Of a stretch of 64,000 nucleotides of DNA, positions 49,331-60,130 are shown piece after piece (the stretch's first letter is position 1; each line of letters begins with the position of its first letter). The stretch is taken from assembly GCA_008711295.1 (NCBI GenBank), contig VUYV01000015.1, positions 2,672,846-2,736,845 on the forward strand. The letters run 5' to 3'. The position numbers and the translations under genes are program-made. Below the pieces are notes generated by a model that saw only the letters and a list, made by a program, of their open reading frames with translations, searched no databases and had not been told where the DNA came from. The DNA comes from Anarhynchus alexandrinus. Taxonomy: Eukaryota; Chordata; Aves; Charadriiformes; Charadriidae.

Positions 49331-52300
49331 TCCTTATTTAGGACATCTCCCATCAGCTCATTCCCAGTGGATAGCCTCCAGCTCTCTCTGATAGAGGCAA
49401 GGTGCTGATCCCCTCCTTACTGTTTGTAGGGAGACAAAAGTTTTCCCATGGCTGCTAGAATTTTCTGTAATCAGATCAGCTCAGGAGCCCTACATCTCTG
49501 AAGTTGTCTCAGTCAAATCTGGAGCAGGACTGGGCTCTCCAAAGTTTTGACTTCCTACGGTATTGGTCTCATTTAAACCCATATGACTCAGAACAGAAAA
49601 AAAAAAAAAANAAAGTAAAATATCAAACTGCCAAAGCATGCTTCAAGCCAAGGGAGCACTCAAACTTCTCATGTGACCAACAGAAAATCCCATCTGACAT
49701 CCAGATCCTCACCTAAAGTAGAAATGATAACATTTTTTGAACTCAGTGGGTTTTTGTAAGGATCACAACACTGGAGAATGTTTCCAGGCTCAACAGTCAA
49801 GACAAGGTCCCTGCACAACAGTGGCAGGACCAAGAGATGGATGCCTGCAGTCATCACAGCTGACCTTTCAGGCCAAAGAAAGGAGACGCGTATTGCTATA
49901 TCCCCTTTGCTCATAGTTTTTGCAGTGAACACACCTACCACAGCTGATACGGATGTGGTTTTTTGTTTCCTTTTTCATGAAAGCCTTGTTTATTTTCCCT
50001 GCACTCCAACAGTCAGGGGCAAAAATAAATCGCATTGCCACTATTTACATAGGGCCCACAAAGCCAGATTATGGCATTAGGTATCTCTGTGCATAGTCCA
50101 TTGAGAGCTGCCCCATTATTCCTGCAAGCTAAGCAGGTCACTAGAGAGACCTAGAGGTCCCAATTCTGGAAACTTATGCATGTAATCCTTGTGCCACTGC
50201 TGACCACAAGTTTATTCGTGTACTTAAAGTTAAAAAACTTCATGAAGTGCTTGCAGGATCAGAGTCCTATTTCCCTGGATGGTAGTTCTGCTGCTGGTAA
50301 ATAAGTGCCAGGAAATAGAGCAGAGACATGCTGGTTTGTGCATCCCCAGGCACATGGAAGACAGAAGCAAACTCTAATATTTACCAACCTGAAAAAACTG
50401 TAAAAACCTGGAGTTTCCAGCTTCTCTGACAGTACTAGCAGCAGAAGAGTGAAATAAATTAAATAATCATGCCATAAATACTAATTAATTGCCATTAAAA
50501 AGTACTCAAATCGTTTAAAAGAAAAATGCAGCCATTAATCAGAATAGCTCAGGTACCTAAATAAATATTTACTATATGCGTGCATATTTAATCTACCTAC
50601 CCATCAAAGACTAATGCTCTGTTCCTTGCCAGTGAGGCTTATTAACATCCTAGAGGGATAAAACCATGCCCTAGAACTGTGCACGAGTGGGGCATAGGGA
50701 TTTAGGAGTAAAACAGTTGCATAGGTAAAAGCATAAGCCTGGAAACGTGGTCCTATATATAGACTTACATGTAGGAATAGCCTCATCTTATTACTTGTGT
50801 TTAAACTAATGGCGCTAGACCCTAATACACAAACTCATTGTCCCAAGCAAACCCTTCTTAATGGATAGATCCCATCCTGAAGAGCTCCTAAGCCCACACA
50901 TCAAAGTCTTCTCAAGATCAGGATTTAACATATTGTATTAATGAGAATTACTTTCAAGCGACTGTGCAAGAACAGGTCTATCTATAGCTTTCAGAAAACA
51001 AAAAACCTTCCATGTTTGAAGTCTGCTCAGAGATGATTTGTTAGGGAGGTGGGTTGGAACAATTTTCAGAAGAAAAAAAAATCAGCTAGGAAAGAAAAAC
51101 AGAATTTCTAAGCTTTAAAGAAGGGGGAAAAAAGACATAACTAGCTTTGTTTGAGAACACACAATCCAACTCAAAGCTCACAAACAAGAATTAAGGATAC
51201 TCACCATCTGGAACAGAGAGATTTAGCAGTCTACTGCCTACTGCAAAATGGACCCTTTAGGGCCTTTGCAATGCTTCTGCCCCTCATTTTAAAGGGTCAT
51301 CCCCCAAAAAAGCAGGCTAGAAAATGCTTTCATTGAAGGCAAACTTTAACAAGATACAGCTTGGTGGAAAAAAATGATAAGAGAAGACATTGGGGGCTTG
51401 TTTAGATGCTATTTTGTGGTGCTTCTGGGGTTGTCCTGAACTTGTGTGCTCCTGCTTTCTAAGCAAATTGCTTTTCCAAGTGTCTTTAGGGGAAATTAAA
51501 TATAAACAATTAATAAGTATTAGAAAGATTATTTTAAGTGTTCTCAGCAGGGATTTGCTATGATTGCTATTATTTCTAATAAAATAAAGGAAGGGAGAGG
51601 GTTTGAGGTTGTTTTTTTCCTAACTGGGCTTTGCTATTTTTTTTTTTTCAATGAAATACAAATAGATACTTCTGTAGTGACAAAGCTAAAAAAGACTCAA
51701 AGAACAAGCAAGTTTGTTAAGCTTATAAGTGGGGCTTACCGCAATAGCTTGTTTGGTACAGTTTTCTAAAACTTTTGCTAACTCATTACACAGATACAGT
51801 TAAAGGGTTGTAAACAGGCAGGGGCTACTCTTTTAAACTCTACTGTCAGTAAAATTGCAAATATTTTCTCCACTTGCTAACTTTTCTGATGCCTTGTTTG
51901 TTTCTGTTGAAAGCGAATTTCAAAGCTTATGACCTGATACCTCTAACTTTCCAAGGGAATCTCCTATTCTTCCTGAAAGAAATAAGTTAGACTACTACAT
52001 TCTAGGTGACAGACGTAAGATAAAAACTTACTTTCATAAACAAAGAAAGTACTCACTTCTTAGTGATTAAGAGCAAAAACCAAAACTAGAGTCAGGTACA
52101 TAACTCCAAAGCGATTTCAATAACAGATTTACCATCTACATAACTTTATAGATGCAACTCTACACCACTGTCATTGTCCATAGATCACCCATTCATGTAA
52201 AAAAAGCCCAGAAAAAAAAGAAAATAAATCTTAGAATCAACGCCTCAGCTGTAGGGCATCTGTGTAGCTTTATAGACTCTGGTAAAGTAATGCTAATTTA

Positions 52301-52560
52301 CACCAGCTGGGAACCTGCATGACAAATGCAGTGAATGTGAACCAGGTCTGACCTTGCAAGGACCACCTGCCCCGAGGTGCAACCACTTCAGCCTGGAGAA
52401 CCATCAGGGACAGGAGCAGAGATTTGCAAAGGAGCCTGGCAAGGTCCACCTTAATTTCTGAGCAAAAAAAGGTGTATACCCTCTCCTAACTATGTGCAAG
52501 AAACCCCTTTTGTCCTAACCCTGTACTGCTGCCCCTTCTTTCCTGAATAGGGGAAAGGGA
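49331..52560. other. Unique sequence, no gene seen
   Basis: A+T-rich with short frames. A 23-base AATTTACACCAGCTGGGAAC-type word at 52295-52317 resembles the end of the palindromic ancient repeat family, but too little is left to call. Confidence 0.55.
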
Positions 52561-52610
52561 AGGGGGAAGACCAATTTTCATAGTCTGATAGGGGGAAGAC
52601 CAATTTTCAT
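52561..52610 (+). repeat. Perfect 21-bp direct duplication with a 29-bp period
   Basis: The 21 bases at 52561-52581 recur identically at 52590-52610, separated by AGTCTGAT. Both contain GGGGGAAGACC and AATTTTCAT. The identity of the copies in otherwise unique sequence suggests a recent tandem duplication or slippage of a 29-bp unit. Confidence 0.9.
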
Positions 52611-52719
52611 GAAATAACTTGATGTTTTTTAGGGGAAATGGCAGAAGGTGCTTGGGTAGCAAAGACAATAGTTTTCTGGCTGCTACCTTCCCAGAAGTAA
52701 GATGAGGTTACCAGGAGAT

Positions 52720-52772
52720 GAAAAAAAGAAAAAAAAAAAAAAAAGAAGAAAGTGGGGAAAAAGAAAAAAGAG
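52720..52772 (+). repeat. A-rich purine tract
   Basis: Fifty-three bases of A and G with one T at 52753, including a run of about 16 A. It lies about 110 bases after the 29-bp-period duplication and near the apparent change of strand composition. Confidence 0.8.
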
Positions 52773-54464
52773 TTGACTCTAAACATTTGTATGTTTTCTT
52801 GGTGGAGATATCTGATGGGAGATGCCGATGCAGCTGTTTAGTGTTAAGGAGCATGGACATGAAACATTTGTTGACAGCATGTGGACAATGTCTTCCAAAC
52901 CTGGTGTTTATTCTGCGACTGCATAAAACTGATATTCCCTGTTCTTGGATTGCTGTGGTGGCAGTGGAGGGCACCAGTGCTGCTTTGGCAAAGAGGGAAG
53001 GAAGAAGACTCTCTTGTCACTCACCTTTCAGTAGTGTTGAAGAATCTCCTGCTTTTCATCGATGACGTTGTGGTTTTGTTGCTTTGTTTTCTGAACAACC
53101 TATATACTACTCTACCCTGCCTCGTGGCTCTGAGCTGTGGCTGTACAGCCAAACAGGGGTGCAGGACATGGAAGTGGCTGCATGTAGTTCAGATGCAGTC
53201 TTGGACTTGCACACGCAAAGATGGAGCAGGTGTGATATGTCACTATAACTGCATGGGGTCTCTTGCATGAGCAGTCCAGCGTGTGTGTCTGTCTCAAATC
53301 TAAGTCAACCTTCCAGCTGTGATGCTTTCCAGAGATGCTTGCAGGAAAGGCATAAACTAACCTTGGTGACTATGCCTTCCCCTTGAGGAGAAAAGTCCTC
53401 CTAGGCTGGTTCAGCAGAAGGACCTTAATATTAGCGGTTTAGATTTACTCTAAAATTCTGTGAATTTTAAGATTATGGGTGTGTTTTTTGCTGATTCCTT
53501 CTTAGGATTTATTGTATTTCTTTTTTGCTTTAAGTGTAAGGCAGGTTCAAATCAATGTTTTAGAAAATAGCACCTTGATTCTCTGTCCTTGACCCCAGCC
53601 TGTTTTTCTCTGCAAAGAAGCAATGTTTTTTCTGTCAACTGTTAGAGAAACTACAAGCTTTGTGTTTCCATGACCTAGCCTGGTTTTCAGTGCCAAGGAG
53701 ATTTTAACAGAAAATCCTCAAAAACCCCTATGCCCTAAATATTTCAGGTGAACATTTGTCTCATGTATGTATGTGCAGAGAGTGGTTTTGGTTGGGGATA
53801 TCAGGCATAGAGGAGGGCAGGCAGCTGACCTGGGTGTGCTAAGCGTAGCTAGGGGATGCTGGTGCTGTAGAAGGCTCTCTGGACTGACACAGGTGAGTGA
53901 GTACCCCACTAAGTATGTGGCAGTGATTTGACGTGACATCTACTACTGCTCCCAAAGCAAATGGTATGCACCAAAAAGAATCAAGATGGTGCTTTGGATA
54001 CTGCATTAGCAGGGGATAAAGATGTTTTGCTGCTTCTTGTATCTTAATTCTGGACCAGAGAGAGTTTGAGAGAGCGATGCTCTGGTAAGGGCATTTATGC
54101 GACTCAGAGGAGACCTCAGATCTGGGCCCTGTTCCAAAATATGGATTTGTTACAGAAGGCGTATTTATGCTGATGGAATAGGTGCTTTTGGGGTTGAGTA
54201 GAAACTGAGCAGGGCATTTGAGGTTGGGACATAAGCACCACAAATTATGGTCTAGACATTTTTATTTATTTATTTATTTGTTGCTGTAGATCCAGCTTTT
54301 TCCTATATCTCAATTCCTTTTAAGTAACTGGGAACAGAAGCAGTTTTTACTTTCTAGGGGCAAGATAAGAATATAGGTTGTGAGGTGGTCTTGCATGATG
54401 ATGATGGAAAGTGTATAAGTATATAAAACTCTTGCTGACCTCACTGATGGCACAGTGCATGGTG
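52773..54464. other. Unique G/T-rich sequence, no gene seen
   Basis: The + strand is G/T-rich. Frames of 129 codons (+, 52881-53270) and 134 codons (-, 53839-54243) have no recognisable domains and are regarded as chance. Confidence 0.5.
54258..54280 (+). repeat. (TTTA)n microsatellite
   Basis: Five TTTA units between TAGACAT and GTTGCTG. Confidence 0.85.
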
Positions 54465-54620
54465 CAGCATAAGGAACACTGGGCTGGTGGTCAAAAAACT
54501 TAAGTTCATTTTTTCCCTTGGCTGCTGAGTTGCTGCATGGCCTTGAGTGTATGACTTCCTCTCTTCTGTTTCTTTTGGCTTGCATTTTTGTTAAAGCGTG
54601 AACAGCACCTTGCACTGTGG
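54465..54620 (+). repeat. MIR-like SINE relic
   Basis: The order AGGAACACTGGGCTGGTGG, AACTTAAGTTCATTTTTTCC, GGCTGCTGAGTTGCTGCATGG and CCTTGAGTGTATGACTTCC parallels MIR ('gactgg...gttcaaatcc', 'gctgtgtgaccttgggcaagtcactt'). The tRNA-like B box is degraded. The opposite strand carries a 133-codon frame across it, which I regard as chance. Confidence 0.6.
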
Positions 54621-57039
54621 GGCATTGATTGCAGCTGAGCTTTCCAAACACAGCCATATCGCATAAGGCAAACTTATGAATTATTTCTATTGGTTGTCTG
54701 ATAGAAAACAAATTTATTCTTACTCTTGTAGTAGAATGTCATTACGATTGCAAGGAAATGGAGTTTCTCCCAGCTGTGCAGAGCTGGTGACAGAACTAGG
54801 GAGCTTTAGACTTCCCGTGAATTTGCTAATGCATGAATCGTCACTGACTGGCGAGTAGAATTTTCCTTCATGCTTGTTTGTGGGTAAAATTCATTCCTCT
54901 CTGTTTAGGCTTATACAGGTATTTAAGCTGAAGCTGACATGGAGGGCTTAAGGATTGCATAGGTGTGTAATTGCTCTCTACAGAGGAGTTCAAGTTTTTT
55001 ATCTCCTGTCTGGTCTTAGCCTTCATTTAAAATGGTGTATGTGTTGGTGATGTTGGAAGTCTCTTCAAATCATCTGGAGTTTGGAGCTAGAATCAGAGTT
55101 GGTGTGAAGAGTTAAACAACACTGATTTCAGTGGAGCGTCTATTTACAGTAGTGTCCTGAATCAGACACTGGGAATTTAGTTCAATGACTCTTGGTTTTG
55201 CATCAGTTGACTGGAAGTCACATGCTGTTTCCTGCTTGCTGTAACGCCAGAAAGAACAAAAGGTCTGCTTCCCTTTGCATATCAGCTTCTCTTCTAATGC
55301 AAGACAGAGGCACTCATTTAGACCCAGACCTCACTAATCATATCTCAAACCCAAAGACTAGATTAACTCTGTGCTAGTGCAAAGCTAGAAAAGATTTCTC
55401 GTCTGCTCGCAGGAAATTCAGGGTACTGTGTATCTTTCCAGACTACCAGAAACTCTTTTGTGGAGAGGGATCAAGACAGCTTGAGTAGGGCAGCCTGTCT
55501 GCCAGCTGGTGTTACTCACTTACCTTCTCTCCATGGAAAGAGGGTGGGTTTTTAGCTTAGTTTTCAGAAGACAAGGCCTATGTGATGGTGATGTCACTGC
55601 CTCTGACTCTCCACTTATCCACCCCAATGATTTCTGAACCTATTATGCAACCTCAGATAACTTGACTAGGTCAAAAATCCGAGTGACTAAACTGGAAGAA
55701 ATGTTATGAAAATGGGTGTCTGGGTAGAGAAGAGACATTTAAATTAAAGATGCCCTAGAGGGAGACCACAAGGCTGGCTCAACCATATTAGCTAAACAAA
55801 CTCAAGTTCTATTGGGTAAAAAACCTTTCAGGCTTCCCAGCATATTTCCTGTCTGTTGAAGGAATGCTCTCAGTGAGGCATTTCATACCAAGAGCACCGA
55901 TGTATAAGAAAGGAGCCAGTTTGGTGCTCGTGGGTGACTCCAGTGACAAGTCAGTGCAGCCTGCACTGCTTTCTACTGGGCCCCTGGTTGTCCATACTTC
56001 ATACTTAAGGGTTAACTTAACCCCCTTTGTAGGTCAGACCAGGGATGGGCAGGGATTGTCTACATTATGGTCTGCTATGTGCTCTTACAGGCCTTCAACT
56101 CATTCTGTTTCAAGTACCTCCTAACACAGCAAGAGTTGTGGTCTCATTCTTAGCTTAGACATTTCTGGGAATGGCTAGGCTGGTGGCCAGATGAGGTTGT
56201 ATGAGAGCTTGGAGAGACCAGCGTGGATTTCATCTACAGAAAAAATGAAAAAACATATGTCCTATGTTCTCCTCCTGAATGTATGAATGTTTCACTATTA
56301 TCCCCTGCCTAACACAAGCCTCGCTTGTATTGCCTTCACTCTCTCATGACTGTTGTTTTAAATTCTTTCTCTGACTCCAAAGTACCACATGAAGCTCCAG
56401 TGTCCATGGCAGGATGATTCGTTCGGATGGACTCTCTAAAAAAGCAAAGGCAGCAGCTGGAGCAGTGTACCTCTGCTCTGAGGTTCCTAAAATCATTGGT
56501 CCAAGTTCATGAAGTTTCTTGGGTGCTTGATGATTCAACACCTTGCATAGCCTGCTAGGAAATAAGCACTGAACTTGTTTAGAAAGTGTACAGGCACTGG
56601 AACGTGCCTTCCTCATCAGGGATGCATCTGCACGAAAACGGGCAAAAAAGGCCTTCTAGCAATATGCCGGTGTGTACCTTTTAGGCTGATTTCTTAAGGA
56701 AATGTGTTTTTTCAAGCACCTGTGCTGTCTGCCTACCTAAGGGAGTCTCTGTCTGTCAGTCTGTCCTTCCTGTGTAACCCTGAAGCTCACTGGGCAAATT
56801 CAGCACAATATGATAGATAGGAGAGGTGTCGGAGACTATTATAAACTTCATTAATGGGATGACTGATAGTGAAATCACTGAAGAAAAGGCTACTAAGCTC
56901 ACCCTTTAGTAGACATTAGGGAATCTGCATGGAGAGCAAGACATCAAAAGTGAAGCATCACCAGTTTTCTCTGCACTCCGAACAACTTGTTTTTAGCGCT
57001 CCTGGACCTGAGTGAGACAGGGGAAGGACGGATTTAATT
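54621..57039. other. Unique G/T-rich sequence, no gene seen
   Basis: Apart from the decayed repeat at 55.09 kb nothing is recognised. Frames are under 100 codons. Confidence 0.5.
55088..55170 (+). repeat. Ancient amniote repeat, 'ctgatttcagtgga' type
   Basis: AGAATCAGAGTTGGTGTGAA, AACACTGATTTCAGTGGAGC and TATTTACAGTAGTGTCCTGA match, with many changes, the same palindromic family seen at 5.4 and 62.2 kb. Confidence 0.4.
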
Positions 57040-57300
57040 CCCCCGCCCTGGCAAGGGAATATGCTTAGCCCCTGACATCATTATAGACGAATCCCTCCAG
57101 GGATATTAAAGATGGAGAGCATAGTTCAATCTTGGTGGCGTCATGTCCAGAGGGCCAGTGGGAGAAATCCTCCTTGCCTAGTTAGGCTTAAAGGGAAACT
57201 TAACACGAGGAGGATGACTAAAGTGCATTTAGAGCGAGTGATTTATGTAAAACTATAACCTTTATAAAATAGGATTAAGTGCCAATGTGCTTACATTTGG
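57040..57300. promoter_or_regulatory. Candidate conserved non-coding block
   Basis: Repeat-free sequence with retained CpG in A+T-rich surroundings, plus words such as CTGACATCATTATAGACG, GGGATATTAAAGATG and AGGATTAAGTGCC. The texture resembles vertebrate conserved non-coding elements. Function is inferred only. Confidence 0.25.
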
Positions 57301-57599
57301 ATGGGGAACGCTTGTTATTTGCCCTGCAAGAGTTATGGCCAATAGGTCTCTGCAAACGGAGACCGAGGAAGAGACAGAGAGTCTCAGCTGCTTTTTCTTT
57401 TTCCCTTTGCTCCTACCCCCCTCCTTCTTTCATTAAAGCTGCACATCATACGAAGTGGCACCAGCCTCGGAGAGTCTCTGACAAAACCATTGCATGGAGC
57501 CTCAGGACAGAACTTGCTGCAGTTCATGTTCTCTCCCTCTGCCCTTCCTCTCCCTGCCTTTTGCTTTCCGAGTGTACATCCAATAAGTCAGATGAAACT

Positions 57600-57695
57600 T
57601 AATCTTGTTTGCTCTGTCTCTAATTCTCTCTTCCTTTCTCTATCCTCCTTTTCTCTTGCTACTCTGCTTCCTTGTCCCTCCTCTGCCCTCCAGCT
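57600..57695 (+). repeat. Pyrimidine-rich tract
   Basis: A long C/T-rich stretch with few purines, part of a broader pyrimidine-rich zone from 57.38 to 57.78 kb. It contains several good polypyrimidine-plus-AG acceptor-like sites, including one ending at TTAAAG near 57.44 kb and one at CCCTTAG at 57780. Confidence 0.6.
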
Positions 57696-57780
57696 TCAAG
57701 TTGTGTTTTATGTTGCTCTAGAACAGCAGCACTTTTCGGGCTTACCTTTATTCTTTCCTGTTTCTGGCCTTCTCCCTTAG

Positions 57781-58035
57781 TTGCAGATCAATAAGTGCAA
57801 ACAGTGGGCAAGGGAACATCAGTGGAATAAAAATGAATTGATACAGCTCAGTCCCTATTTTATGTCTCTTAAATTGTTGAATGGGCTGATTTTACAGCAG
57901 AGGTGTGCTTGGAGTGGAGGGAGCAATTCTGCTTTTTCGCTCCGAGGCTTGCAGATATTGGGTGCTCCTGCTCAGAGACCCAAACGCTGTCTTGAAGACG
58001 AATCCCTTGCCCAGGAGGTGAAGGCTGTTGAGTGA
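57781..58035 (+). other. Possible 3' exon-like frame of 84 codons
   Basis: The frame starts immediately after a long pyrimidine tract ending TTCTCCCTTAG and runs to a TGA at 58033-58035. Its peptide (for example KCKQWAREHQWNKNELIQL and GLQILGAPAQRPKRC) is basic and not recognised. It lies on the G/T-rich + strand expected for + transcription here. No clear upstream donor was identified, so this is speculative. Confidence 0.15.
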
Positions 58036-58739
58036 AATGATGCACTGGTCTGTGATGATTAGTAGGGAGCTAGTATCAGAAGGTTCCCTTTGCCACCACC
58101 TCTCTGTTCATGTAGCACAGTCCTGGGTACTTTGGGATCAGCTTTGGGGTTTTTTTTTCAGGTTCTAGGGATCTGTAAAAATCTACCATCAAGAGATCTG
58201 CTCCATCAGCATGAACTCAGCTCTCTAAGAAGATGGATTATCATTGCCCTGCATTTTTTATCGTTTCTTGTTTTGGTTTGGTTTTGGATTAGTGTTTTTT
58301 CCAAAAATATCATTTAATCAGCAGACAAGGTTTACCATAGTTACTGAGCTGGGAACTCAGGCTTGTACCTTTATTTCTCTGCAAAAACTTTCTGCCTTTT
58401 AACACCATCCTCTGTGGAAAATGGGAAGCCTCACCCACCTGAAATGATGGAATTGGGGAGATCAAAGCACTTAAAAATAACCACTGTCCAATGAAATCTG
58501 ACTCTAGTAATTTCTTAGTTTTAGGCATATCTTCCCCTTCATGTGCTGGTGGGAGAACAGAATTATTGGTAGACTTTGCTTTTCACATCTGCTGCTGCTA
58601 TCTCAGAAGGAAATTGTGAGTATAAATCAGCTGGGGGCTCTGATCCAGCTATTCTCTTCTCTTTTTGAGTGCAGATTGCTATGTTTTCCTCCCTACGAAA
58701 TAGGAATTAGACTCATGGAAATGCAAGGCCTGTAAAGCT

Positions 58740-58910
58740 GATTCTTATCACGCTCCAGTTTTCTGCTGGTATTATTGCAATGACTTCCGCGTTCTTTGCT
58801 CCTGGTATATATCGGGATTTACGAAGATAAGGGTTGGTGCAATAAGGTTGCTCAATATTAGCGAGAATAATTAATTTCTAGTCTGAGCCCTAACATGGCA
58901 AGTGCCAGTT
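58740..58910. promoter_or_regulatory. Candidate conserved non-coding block
   Basis: Retained CpGs in an A+T-rich setting (TATATATCGGGATTTACG, ATATTAGCGAGAATAATTAA) and homeodomain-like AATTAATT, without any recognisable repeat. No coding frame of note. Confidence 0.3.
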
Positions 58911-59454
58911 ATTGATGGATGAATAGTAAAAGGGGCAGAGCCTTTGTTCAATTTGAATTCTTGTTCCTCCAAACCTTTCCAGTATACTCCCAACTTAACC
59001 CAGCAGCTGTAATGTTGCATTTCTGCAATAAGTCCTTTCTCACATTTTTCATCCTGACTCCATATGATCTCTCTCGTGAATGGTTACCTGCAACTGTCAG
59101 GATTAGGAGTGGTCATCTGCTCTCTACACAAAACATGAAGACACATTCATGACCTGGCTTTCTCAGGTTTCCAGCTCTCCTGCTCTTGGCTAGGCTGGAC
59201 ATACTCTCACTTTTCTTCCAGTGGCTCTTCTTTGGTGCTGGAGCTCAGAGCACCACACTGAGCAGGGAGCCAGGAGAGCACAGAGGCAGCTGAACTCCCT
59301 CCTCCCAAAACCCAAGACATCCCAAATCAGTTTGATTACAGTTTTGCTTGAAAACTGCTGGGTCCCTTTGAGCCCAAGTGGTTGTCATGTTTTACAGATG
59401 GATTTTTCCAAATCCATGGGGAGGGGAAAAAAATTAACAAGGAGGATAAAGTAG

Positions 59455-59720
59455 AAAACCACTGCTGCAACAATCGCACCAGCTTCGGTTACCCGATGGT
59501 TGCTGTTGTGTAATGCAATCCCCGTGTACGGCGCATTACCAACTTCCAATATGCGGTAATATTTACATTAGCATTAGGACACCATCAAGCCTTTACTTAT
59601 CCACATAGTTAAAATTGTTATCTGTATATGAACCCCAGAGATGATATATCTAGTTGTCAGCAGTGACCTGATGATAATAGCAGTACAATTTAGTTACAAT
59701 ATACAATATCATTAATCATC
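59455..59720. promoter_or_regulatory. Candidate conserved non-coding block
   Basis: Repeat-free A+T-rich sequence with CpG kept at CCCGTGTACGGCGC, a C/EBP-ATF-like GTAATGCAAT, and a run of TATTTACATTAGCATTAGG with forkhead and POU-like cores. Resembles a developmental enhancer by texture. Confidence 0.35.
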
Positions 59721-59849
59721 CAAATGTAGCATAAACAGAATGGACCATTTGCTAAGGTCTTGCTGGGGGTGGGAGGAAGGTCCCTCACTTGTAACAGCTG
59801 TATACGCCAGAGGCTTCCCTAAGGAAAGGGGCTGGCAGGATGGGGGGGG

Positions 59850-60130
59850 AGATTTTCCATCGAAATCAGAATCACCTTCAAGGGTGGTACATGCCTCTAT
59901 TTATTAGCATTATGCTACATATGCTAATGGCAGACTGTACACTATTTCTGAGCATTAACATCTGCTCAAAGCAACAGACTTTCACTTACAGAAACTGATT
60001 TAAACTCAGTGAAGCAGATAAACACAGAAATCTAAGCAGGTGGCTGCGACTGAAGGAAGAATTCTCAATTCCTGCACTCAACCGATGAACTTCACTAAAA
60101 CCATAATTAATATTCAGATAACTATATTCC
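59850..60130. promoter_or_regulatory. Candidate conserved non-coding block with paired POU-like sites
   Basis: ATTAGCAT at 59903-59910 and its exact reverse complement ATGCTAAT at 59921-59928 form an 8-bp inverted repeat with a 10-base spacer. Each arm is one base from the octamer ATGCAAAT-class POU site. The surrounding sequence is repeat-free and rich in TAAT and ATTA cores. Confidence 0.35.
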
